A DNA stretch of 10,509 nucleotides, taken from the NCBI GenBank assembly GCA_028687495.1, contig JAQUAA010000019.1, positions 1-10,509 on the forward strand, written 5' to 3'. Shown one piece after another: positions 1 to 5,537 of the stretch. The position numbers were made by a program, and so were the translations under genes. Numbering within the stretch: the first letter of the stretch is position 1; each line of letters begins with the position of its first letter. The notes beneath the pieces were generated by a model. It was given only the letters and a program-made list of their open reading frames with translations, had not been told where the DNA came from and did not search any database. This stretch comes from Minisyncoccota bacterium. Its GTDB lineage: Bacteria; Patescibacteriota; Minisyncoccia; Minisyncoccales; RBG-13-42-11.

Positions 1-1
1 T

Positions 2-310
2 AAAGTTATTAAAATGAAACCTTATGGAGAGCCCGTGATTCCTGATTTCGGCTACGCGCTTTCTAAAACCGCCGGACCCTCGCTGGTGCAATTAATAGAA
101 TCAAGCAGCATCACGGCGCATTATTCGCCCCACTGGAGAATGGTTTGTTTGAATATTTTTACCTGCAAATCTTTTGACGCCGAAACCGCCCTGAAATACG
201 TAAAAGAATTTTTCAAAGCGGAAAGAGCAACTGCTTTTCTTTTGAAAAGAGGTCTCCGTGTTTTCAGAAACGATTTGGAGATTGTTAACGTTTCTATTCC
301 TACGCGATAA
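2..310 (+). CDS. SpeD-family pyruvoyl decarboxylase homologue, 5' partial
   Basis: This is the C-terminal part of an S-adenosylmethionine decarboxylase-fold protein. The frame stays open to the left edge, so the ATG at position 14 is probably an internal Met. Aligned with the complete SpeD next door, about 50 N-terminal residues are missing. Numbered from that Met, Ser31, His36 and Cys51 reproduce the 5- and 20-residue spacing of the pyruvoyl-forming Ser, the processing His and the catalytic Cys (Ser77, His82, Cys97 in the neighbour). The residues before Ser31 are Glu-Ser, where SpeD has Ala-Glu, and the HTWPE motif is replaced by AHYSPHW. Such proteins self-cleave before the Ser to make a pyruvoyl cofactor. 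SpeD homologues lacking the AdoMet signature have been shown in other bacteria and archaea to be ornithine or arginine decarboxylases. That role would supply putrescine or agmatine to the adjacent speD-speE genes, but it is inferred here. Family membership is firm; substrate is not. Confidence 0.8.
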   Translation, partial: KVIKMKPYGEPVIPDFGYALSKTAGPSLVQLIESSSITAHYSPHWRMVCLNIFTCKSFDAETALKYVKEFFKAERATAFLLKRGLRVFRNDLEIVNVSIPTR

Positions 311-317
311 AAATCTC

Positions 318-345
318 TTGCAAATTTTCTTTATTCTAATATAAT
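318..345 (+). promoter_or_regulatory. Promoter for speD-speE
   Basis: A TTGCAA -35 box (318-323), a 16-base spacer and a perfect TATAAT -10 box (340-345) lie just after the stop of the upstream SpeD-family gene. Transcription would start near 352, leaving a leader of about 100 bases before speD. It implies that speD-speE can be expressed independently of the upstream gene. Confidence 0.7.
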
Positions 346-365
346 GGATAAAGAATAAAATAAAC

Positions 366-447
366 ATTAACCGCTTTTTGTTTCACTCTTTGTTTTTAGT
401 CCGTCAAGTTTGGCGGACAAAATAGCCCTTAGGGGTAAGCGGTTAAT
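366..447 (+). promoter_or_regulatory. Structured 5' leader of speD, candidate cis-regulatory RNA
   Basis: A perfect 11-bp outer stem pairs 366-376 with 437-447. It encloses a second hairpin with an 8-bp stem (399-406 with 411-418, one G-U pair, loop AGTT), extendable by four A-U pairs across a bulged A at 398 (394-397 with 419-422). A small 3-bp hairpin (426-428 with 432-434) follows. The outer stem closes eight bases before the speD ATG and has no T-run after it, so it does not look like a simple terminator. A multibranched fold of this size between promoter and start codon suggests control by a ligand or protein; polyamines or AdoMet are guesses from the downstream genes. I do not recognise it as a known riboswitch class. 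The inner palindrome could instead be a dispersed intergenic repeat. Confidence 0.5.
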
Positions 448-455
448 TAAAAATC

Positions 456-845
456 ATGAGCAAAACAAAGAGATCCATTCAATGGGTCCAAGAAAAAAAT
501 CAACATCAATATTCAGGTATTCACTTACTCGCCGAATTTTGGTCAGGGAGAATAATTGATGACTCAAAAAAAATTGAGAAACTTTTAATTGAAGCGGTAA
601 AAAGAGCGAACAATACTCCTTTGGAAGTAATGGTCCATAAATTCCAACCCCAGGGCGTGACTGGGATTGTTTTATTGGCCGAGTCGCACATTGCGATTCA
701 TACTTGGCCGGAATTTAATTACGTCGCTTTGGATATTTATACCTGCGGGAACAAGGCAAATCCGATGAAGGCCCTGAACTATTTGAAGAAACAATTTAAT
801 CCTAAACGATGCGAGATTAGAAAAATAAAAAGAGGAAAAATTTAA
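456..845 (+). CDS. speD: S-adenosylmethionine decarboxylase proenzyme
   Basis: This cytosolic pyruvoyl enzyme decarboxylates S-adenosylmethionine to give the aminopropyl donor for spermidine synthesis. The 129-residue length is usual for the short bacterial/archaeal class (Thermotoga type). The processing site is Glu76-Ser77, cut to leave a pyruvoyl group on the large subunit. His82 and Cys97 match the processing His and catalytic Cys at the expected spacing (+5 and +20 from the Ser). The AESHIAIHTWPE signature at 75-86 separates it from the degenerate homologue upstream. The ATG at 456 has no clear Shine-Dalgarno and sits eight bases after a structured leader. Only one base separates its stop from the GTG start of speE, so the two are almost certainly co-transcribed and possibly translationally coupled. 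The protein looks complete and active. Confidence 0.95.
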   Translation: MSKTKRSIQWVQEKNQHQYSGIHLLAEFWSGRIIDDSKKIEKLLIEAVKRANNTPLEVMVHKFQPQGVTGIVLLAESHIAIHTWPEFNYVALDIYTCGNKANPMKALNYLKKQFNPKRCEIRKIKRGKI

Positions 846-846
846 A

Positions 847-1719
847 GTGAAAAAGAGGTTTCTTTTCGGAAAAAATTGGTTTTTCGAGGATTTTTTACCC
901 AGTGAAAGCCCCACTTTCACTTGGGGCGTAATTCCGGAAAAAACAATATATTCTGGCAAGAGTAAATACCAAAAGTTCGAAATTTTTGACACGAAAGAGT
1001 TCGGTAGAATATTCACTTTAGACGGTCTGACTCAACTTTCAACCAAACACGAATTCATCTATCACGAAATGCTGGTTCAGCCGGCAATGTTTTATTATTG
1101 GGTAAGAAATAAAAAATCTCCGGAAAAAGTTTTAATCATCGGCGGGGGAGACGGCGGAGTATTGAGGGAGGTATTAAAACATCCAATTAAAGAAGTTTTT
1201 CTGGTTGATATAGATAAAAAAGTGATAGATGTTTCTAAAAAATATTTGCCTTCCGTTTCAGCCGGTTCTTTTTCAGACAAGAGATTAAAAATCAGGAATG
1301 AGGACGCAATAAATTTCGTCAGAAGATATAAAAATTATTTCGATGTCATTATAGACGATTTGACCGATCCGACCGGTCCCTCTTTAGCTCTTTGGCAAAC
1401 CGGATTTTATAAGGATATCCTTCATGCTCTTTCGAAAAAAGGAATAGCCACGTTTCAAACGGCTTATCTCAGAGAAAGATTCGCCAAAAGAACAAGGAAA
1501 AAATTAAAAAAAGTTTTTCCCTACTTTAAAGTTCACAAAGCCTTTGTCGGCTGTTTTCCTTTCGACGAGCACACTTTTTCCCTGGGATCAAATAATGTCG
1601 ATTTTAATAAAACAACTGCCAAGGAAATAAAAGATAAATTCAAGAAACTGAGAATAAAAACAAGATATTATTCTCCGGAAATTCATTTTGCTTCCGCGGT
1701 ATTTCCGAAAGAAATATAA
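847..1719 (+). CDS. speE: Polyamine aminopropyltransferase (spermidine synthase)
   Basis: It transfers the aminopropyl group of decarboxylated AdoMet, made by SpeD, to a diamine such as putrescine, giving spermidine and methylthioadenosine. The 290 residues are full length for the family. Visible motifs in order are the N-terminal beta domain with IYSGKSKYQ (34-42), the YHEML substrate-gate motif (72-76), the Rossmann GGGDGG AdoMet-binding loop (99-104), Asp121 in LVDID, and DDLTDPTGP (170-178), whose Asp171 and Asp174 correspond to the catalytic DSxDP aspartates. The C-terminus ends in the usual YYSPEIHFASAVFP-type strand. The start is GTG at 847, with a modest AGAGG 11 bases upstream. It directly follows speD. 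Exact substrate (putrescine, agmatine or another amine) cannot be read from sequence alone. Confidence 0.93.
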   Translation: MKKRFLFGKNWFFEDFLPSESPTFTWGVIPEKTIYSGKSKYQKFEIFDTKEFGRIFTLDGLTQLSTKHEFIYHEMLVQPAMFYYWVRNKKSPEKVLIIGGGDGGVLREVLKHPIKEVFLVDIDKKVIDVSKKYLPSVSAGSFSDKRLKIRNEDAINFVRRYKNYFDVIIDDLTDPTGPSLALWQTGFYKDILHALSKKGIATFQTAYLRERFAKRTRKKLKKVFPYFKVHKAFVGCFPFDEHTFSLGSNNVDFNKTTAKEIKDKFKKLRIKTRYYSPEIHFASAVFPKEI

Positions 1720-1723
1720 AATA

Positions 1724-1752
1724 TTGACATTTTAAGAAAAATACATTATAAA
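1724..1752 (+). promoter_or_regulatory. Promoter for the DUF4178-like gene
   Basis: A consensus TTGACA (1724-1729), a 17-base spacer and TATAAA (1747-1752) begin four bases after the speE stop. A second -10-like TATAAT (1753-1758) follows at once, but its spacing from the -35 would be 23 bases. The start of transcription would fall near 1759. Confidence 0.65.
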
Positions 1753-1766
1753 TATAATAGCATCAG

Positions 1767-1792
1767 AACAACTTAATAATGGTTGTTTTTTT
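1767..1792 (+). terminator. Weak hairpin with T-run after speE
   Basis: AACAAC (1767-1772) pairs with GTTGTT (1782-1787), one further T-G pair is possible, and seven Ts (1786-1792) follow. It has the form of an intrinsic terminator but the stem is short and A/T-rich. It probably ends the speD-speE transcript. It lies just downstream of the promoter of the next gene, so it would also be at the very 5' end of that gene's transcript. Confidence 0.4.
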
Positions 1793-1813
1793 GTTGCAAA
1801 ATAAGAAAGAAAG

Positions 1814-1827
1814 AAAGGAAGGTAAGG
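1814..1827 (+). promoter_or_regulatory. Strong Shine-Dalgarno of the DUF4178-like gene
   Basis: A purine-rich AAAGGAAGG (1814-1822), followed by TAAGG (1823-1827), precedes the ATG at 1829. This is the only strong Shine-Dalgarno in the window and fixes the start of this gene. Confidence 0.6.
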
Positions 1828-1828
1828 T

Positions 1829-2308
1829 ATGCAGCAACTAAGAATCGGATCAACGGTGGACCTCGGAATCGGCAAGGCCAAGGTGTTAGGAGTTATTAAA
1901 TTTCACACCTACACCGAATATCTCGTCAAAATGGATCTTCTAGGCCAAGGACTAAAGCATTTCTGGCTGGAAGAGGGACGGGAATGGCGTTTATGGAGAA
2001 AGATTAAACCGCCATTCAAATCAACCGCTCTTCTGCCAGTTCTCAAGGAATCCTGGGACAAGAGATATCTTTTGGGAGAGGGCCGGGCCGGTCTTAACTG
2101 GTTGATTATCCGGGAAATCGGTTTTGCTCAGGTTCTTGAAGCCGAGGGCGAGACCGAAGATACCGATGTTGGCGAGAAGGTGGTATATGTCGAGGGTTGT
2201 TTCCAGGAGAGACAAAACTGGGAATTTAATCTTTTCGTTGCTGAGATCTGGAACGGTAATGGTAATGGCGAACTGGAATGCTACGAGGGCAGAATGGTAA
2301 ACATTTAA
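1829..2308 (+). CDS. DUF4178-like protein
   Basis: A 159-residue protein with no signal peptide or membrane segment. The opening (RIGSTVDLG, a VLGVI strand, then FWLEEGREWRLW at 45-56) and the late part (a VVYVEG strand at 118-123, E139, ending YEGRMV at 152-157) resemble the DUF4178 domain, a beta-rich family of unknown biochemical role. The assignment is by pattern memory and moderate. DUF4178 genes are often found near AdoMet decarboxylase, aminopropyltransferase, DUF350 and PspA-like genes, which fits its place directly after speE, though here it has its own promoter and terminator. A small NGNGNG run (142-147) is encoded by a short GGTAAT repeat and probably forms a loop. A link to polyamine-dependent membrane or envelope stress physiology is inference only. 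Confidence 0.65.
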   Translation: MQQLRIGSTVDLGIGKAKVLGVIKFHTYTEYLVKMDLLGQGLKHFWLEEGREWRLWRKIKPPFKSTALLPVLKESWDKRYLLGEGRAGLNWLIIREIGFAQVLEAEGETEDTDVGEKVVYVEGCFQERQNWEFNLFVAEIWNGNGNGELECYEGRMVNI

Positions 2309-2330
2309 TTAACTTCGGAGGGAAGAAAAG

Positions 2331-2357
2331 AGGGAGCAGCTTGCTGCTCCCTTTGAA
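2331..2357 (+). terminator. Intrinsic terminator after the DUF4178-like gene
   Basis: AGGGAGCAG (2331-2339) pairs perfectly with CTGCTCCCT (2344-2352) around a CTTG loop. It is G/C-rich and followed by a short T tract (2352-2354) and an A/T-rich stretch. The minus-strand side is also T-rich, so it could act in both directions, but no minus-strand gene is seen. It separates the DUF4178-like gene from secA. Confidence 0.75.
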
Positions 2358-2378
2358 ATTTCAAAAAAAAGTTATAAT
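2353..2378 (+). promoter_or_regulatory. Probable secA promoter
   Basis: A perfect TATAAT -10 box (2373-2378) lies 16 bases before the secA ATG. The best -35 candidate is TTGAAA (2353-2358), but the spacer is only 14 bases, so the -35 is uncertain. Transcription would begin near 2385, leaving about nine bases of leader that contain AAAGG (2383-2387). A second TATAAT (2388-2393) abuts the ATG and is too close to serve this start. Confidence 0.5.
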
Positions 2379-2393
2379 ATATAAAGGTATAAT

Positions 2394-4823
2394 ATGTCAA
2401 TCTTGACTAAAGTTTTCGGCGATGCCAACGAAAATTATATAAAAAAACTCCAGCCGCAGATTCAAAAAATAAACTCACTCGAAAAAGAATTCGAGAGTTT
2501 TTCAGATGAAAAATTAAAAGAAAAAACCAAGGAATTCAAAGAGAGACTGAAAAAAGGAGAAACTTTAGATGTTATTTCAGCCGAGGCCTTTGCACTTGTG
2601 AGAGAAGCCTCGAAGAGAACCCTGAAACAAAGGCATTTTGACGTTCAGTTAATCGGCGGGATTGTCTTACACGAAGGGAAAATCGCTGAAATGAAAACCG
2701 GTGAAGGAAAAACTTTAGCTGCTACCTTGGCTTTGTATTTGAATGCTTTGGAGGAAAAAGGTGCCCACTTGGTTACAGTTAACGATTATTTGGCGAAAAG
2801 AGATGCTGTCTGGATGGGCCAGATATACCATCTGCTTGGTTTGTCGGTAGGATGTATAGTTCACGACACTTCCTATATATACGATCCTGCTTATGAGACC
2901 GAAGCCGAACGCGACAAAGAGAGGGATTTGGTTGGCGGTTTTAAGGTCATTGAGAGTTATCTGAGACCTTGTTCCAGGAATGAGGCGTATTTAACTGACA
3001 TTACCTACGGCACCAATAATGAATTCGGTTTTGATTATCTGAAAGACAACATGGCTTATGATTTGTCCCAGCAAGCCCAAAGGGGATTCAATTTCGCCAT
3101 AGTCGATGAAGTGGATTCCATTTTGATCGATGAAGCGAGGACGCCGCTCATTATCTCGGCCCCGGATACGGAAAGTTCCAAATTTTACCAGGAGTTTGCC
3201 AGAGTGATTCCGAAACTTGATCCTAAGTTGGATTACGAGATTGATGAAAAAATGAAGGCGGTTACCTTGACCGAAGGAGGAATTAATAAGGTTGAAAAGC
3301 TTTTGGGAATGGGAAATATTTATGAAGAAAGGGGAATGAAATACTTGCACTATTTGGAACAGTCCCTGAGGGCCGAGGTTCTCTTTAAAAGAGACAGGGA
3401 TTACGTTGTCAAAGACGGCGAGGTCATAATCGTCGACGAATTCACGGGCAGGCTGATGCCAGGCCGCAGATGGTCGGGCGGGCTTCATCAGGCGGTGGAA
3501 GCGAAAGAAGGGGTTTTCGTCAAACCAGAATCAATCACCTTGGCTTCGATCACTTTCCAGAATTATTTCAGAATGTACAAAAAATTGGCTGGCATGACGG
3601 GCACGGCTTCGACGAGCGCGGAGGAATTCGACAAGGTCTATAAACTGGAAGTCGTCGTTATTCCGACCAATAAACCCACAATTCGTAAAGATTTGCCCGA
3701 CGGCGTTTATAAAAGTGAAAATGGAAAATTTGAGGCGGTGGTCAGACAAATAAAAGAAAGACATCAATTGGGGCAACCGATTCTGGTGGGCACTACTTCC
3801 ATCGAGAAGAACGAATATTTGGGCAAGTTGTTGGAGAGGGAAGGGATTGCGCATCAGATTTTAAACGCAAAATATCACGAGAAAGAAGGCCAGATTATCG
3901 CTCAGGCGGGAAAATTAAACCAGGTTACCATAGCCACCAATATGGCAGGGAGAGGCGTTGATATAATTTTGGGCGGCAATCCTCCGGATCAAGACGAGGC
4001 GCAAAAGATTAAGGAGCTTGGCGGACTTCACGTTATCGGAACCGAAAGACACGAGGCGAGAAGAATCGACAACCAGCTGCGGGGGAGGGCGGGAAGACAG
4101 GGAGACCCCGGTTCCTCTCAGTTTTTCGTTTCTCTGGAAGATGATTTGATGCGGATTTTCGGCTCAGACAGGATAAAATCGCTGATGGGAGTTTTAAAAA
4201 TCCCCGAGGACCAGCCGATTGAAACAAAGATAATTTCCGGCGCCATAGAATCGGCCCAGGGGAAAATCGAAGGGTTCAATTTTGATTTGAGAAAACATAT
4301 TTTGGAGTATGACGACGTCATGAACAAGCACCGGGAAGTGATTTATAAAAAAAGAAAAGAAATTCTGGAAAAGTCAAAAGACGAATTGAAGTCATATATA
4401 TTGGAGATAGCAAAGAAGGCCGGCGTTCCGGAAGAGGCCTACCAGAAGAAAGAGGATGAATTGGGTTCTGAAAAAATGAGACAGGCGGAAAAAATCGTGG
4501 CTTTAAGGATTCTGGACATGCTTTGGCTGGAGCACTTGGAAAACATGGATTATTTAAGAGATTCGGTGAGATTGAGGGCTTACGGTCAGCGGGATCCCTT
4601 GGTTGAGTACAAAACCGAAGGGCACAAGATGTTTCAGAGATTGCTGAATCAAATAGAGCTCGGTATCGCCAATACGATTTTGAAAGTCAGCGTAGTGGAA
4701 CAACCTCAACAGACACAATCGGTCGGAGTTCAAAAGAATAAAAAGAAACCAGGGAGGAACGATCCGTGTCCATGCGGTTCTGGTAAAAAATACAAGAAAT
4801 GCTGTTATCCTAAATACGGATAA
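2394..4823 (+). CDS. secA: Preprotein translocase ATPase SecA
   Basis: This peripheral membrane motor drives unfolded preproteins through SecYEG using ATP. In order are the N-terminal helix, NBD1 with Walker A (KTGEGKT, 101-107) and DEVD (238-241), the preprotein cross-linking domain, VDEFTGR (347-353), NBD2 with IATNMAGRGVDI (513-524) and QLRGRAGRQGD (561-571), the helical scaffold (YDDVMN, 639-644; WLEHLENMDYLR, 711-722), and a C-terminal zinc motif Cys792, Cys794, Cys803, Cys804 (CxCx8CC) that binds SecB or ribosomes in other bacteria. Two departures from the E. coli and B. subtilis pattern stand out: about 30 extra residues around 157-196 in NBD1, and only about 45 residues between IYKKR (650-654) and KIVALRILD (700-708), where about 115 are usual, so the helical wing domain is mostly absent. 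The 809 residues otherwise look complete and functional. DUF1614, secD and secF follow. Confidence 0.97.
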   Translation: MSILTKVFGDANENYIKKLQPQIQKINSLEKEFESFSDEKLKEKTKEFKERLKKGETLDVISAEAFALVREASKRTLKQRHFDVQLIGGIVLHEGKIAEMKTGEGKTLAATLALYLNALEEKGAHLVTVNDYLAKRDAVWMGQIYHLLGLSVGCIVHDTSYIYDPAYETEAERDKERDLVGGFKVIESYLRPCSRNEAYLTDITYGTNNEFGFDYLKDNMAYDLSQQAQRGFNFAIVDEVDSILIDEARTPLIISAPDTESSKFYQEFARVIPKLDPKLDYEIDEKMKAVTLTEGGINKVEKLLGMGNIYEERGMKYLHYLEQSLRAEVLFKRDRDYVVKDGEVIIVDEFTGRLMPGRRWSGGLHQAVEAKEGVFVKPESITLASITFQNYFRMYKKLAGMTGTASTSAEEFDKVYKLEVVVIPTNKPTIRKDLPDGVYKSENGKFEAVVRQIKERHQLGQPILVGTTSIEKNEYLGKLLEREGIAHQILNAKYHEKEGQIIAQAGKLNQVTIATNMAGRGVDIILGGNPPDQDEAQKIKELGGLHVIGTERHEARRIDNQLRGRAGRQGDPGSSQFFVSLEDDLMRIFGSDRIKSLMGVLKIPEDQPIETKIISGAIESAQGKIEGFNFDLRKHILEYDDVMNKHREVIYKKRKEILEKSKDELKSYILEIAKKAGVPEEAYQKKEDELGSEKMRQAEKIVALRILDMLWLEHLENMDYLRDSVRLRAYGQRDPLVEYKTEGHKMFQRLLNQIELGIANTILKVSVVEQPQQTQSVGVQKNKKKPGRNDPCPCGSGKKYKKCCYPKYG

Positions 4824-4830
4824 ATAAACC

Positions 4831-5493
4831 ATGTTATTTTTGCCGATAGCTTTTATAATATTTCTTCTTTTTGTTTTATTTTTACCAATTTTATTTATTC
4901 TGGGTTATTTTCACATCGTGACTCTCGGTTTTGAGAAACTGGGAATTTCTCCGGAAATAACTCTGTTTTTACTTCTGTTTATTTTAATCGGTTCGGCAGT
5001 TAACATCCCCATAGGCAGAAAGAAGCTCATCTACGTTGAAGAATCCCGTTTTTTCGGATTATGGCGCGTCCCCAAAATACAAGCTCAGGGAGTGGCCGTT
5101 AATTTGGGCGGAGCGGTAATTCCCATTTTATTGTCTTTTTACTTTTTATTTTTGAGCCTGGGAGCTGGTTTCGATGTTAAACCCATTTTAATTACCACCA
5201 TTTTGATGATTATCATTTCAAAATTTCTGGCCAGAGTCGTCCCGGGAGTCGGGATTTCTTTACCTGCCTTGATTCCGCCTTTGTTTTCAGCCGTTTTAGC
5301 CATGATTTTGGCTCCTCAATTTCCGGCTGTTTGCGCTTTCATCTCCGGGACCCTGGGCGTTTTAATCGGCGCTGATTTGTTGAATTTAAGAAAAATCAGA
5401 AAATTCGGCGGATTTTTATCGATTGGCGGAGCAGGGGTGTTCGACGGCATATTTCTGGTGGGAATTATTTCTAGTTTATTAGCCGGTTTTTAA
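4831..5493 (+). CDS. DUF1614 family integral membrane protein
   Basis: A 220-residue very hydrophobic protein with about six or seven membrane segments (near 3-27, 43-59, 92-112, 117-133, 148-164, 167-183 and 203-219). Family-type motifs are NLGGAVIP (91-98), PGVGISLPALIPP (138-150), SGTLGVLIGADLLNL (172-186) and GGAGVFDGIFL (199-209), matching the DUF1614 pattern as I remember it. The polar residues in these motifs (Asp182, Asn185, Asp205) lie in or beside membrane segments and could form an active or transport site, but no function is established. It begins seven bases after secA with no visible Shine-Dalgarno, suggesting translation coupled to secA. Its place between secA and secDF hints at a role at the membrane alongside Sec. 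That is inference from context only. Confidence 0.8.
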   Translation: MLFLPIAFIIFLLFVLFLPILFILGYFHIVTLGFEKLGISPEITLFLLLFILIGSAVNIPIGRKKLIYVEESRFFGLWRVPKIQAQGVAVNLGGAVIPILLSFYFLFLSLGAGFDVKPILITTILMIIISKFLARVVPGVGISLPALIPPLFSAVLAMILAPQFPAVCAFISGTLGVLIGADLLNLRKIRKFGGFLSIGGAGVFDGIFLVGIISSLLAGF

Positions 5494-5537
5494 CCCCTTT
5501 TATTTTTTAGAATTTTATATTAGAATAAAGCAATTGT

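Noticed and set aside
344..358. Four-codon upstream reading frame (MDKE) before speD
   Set aside because: Its ATG overlaps the -10 box, so it would not be in the transcript from that promoter, and it is very short.
366..447. Leader fold as an intrinsic terminator for the upstream SpeD-family gene
   Set aside because: The outer arms are 60 bases apart, there is no T-run after either hairpin, and a good promoter lies before it, so a leader structure fits better.
1747..1758. TATAAT at 1753-1758 as the main -10 box
   Set aside because: It is 23 bases from the TTGACA, whereas TATAAA at 1747-1752 has the ideal 17-base spacing. It could still be a minor start.
2991..3488. 165-codon open frame on the minus strand inside secA
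   Set aside because: It is antisense to a strongly conserved part of secA, has no recognisable motif and no promoter or ribosome site. The other minus-strand open frames across the window are the same kind of shadow.
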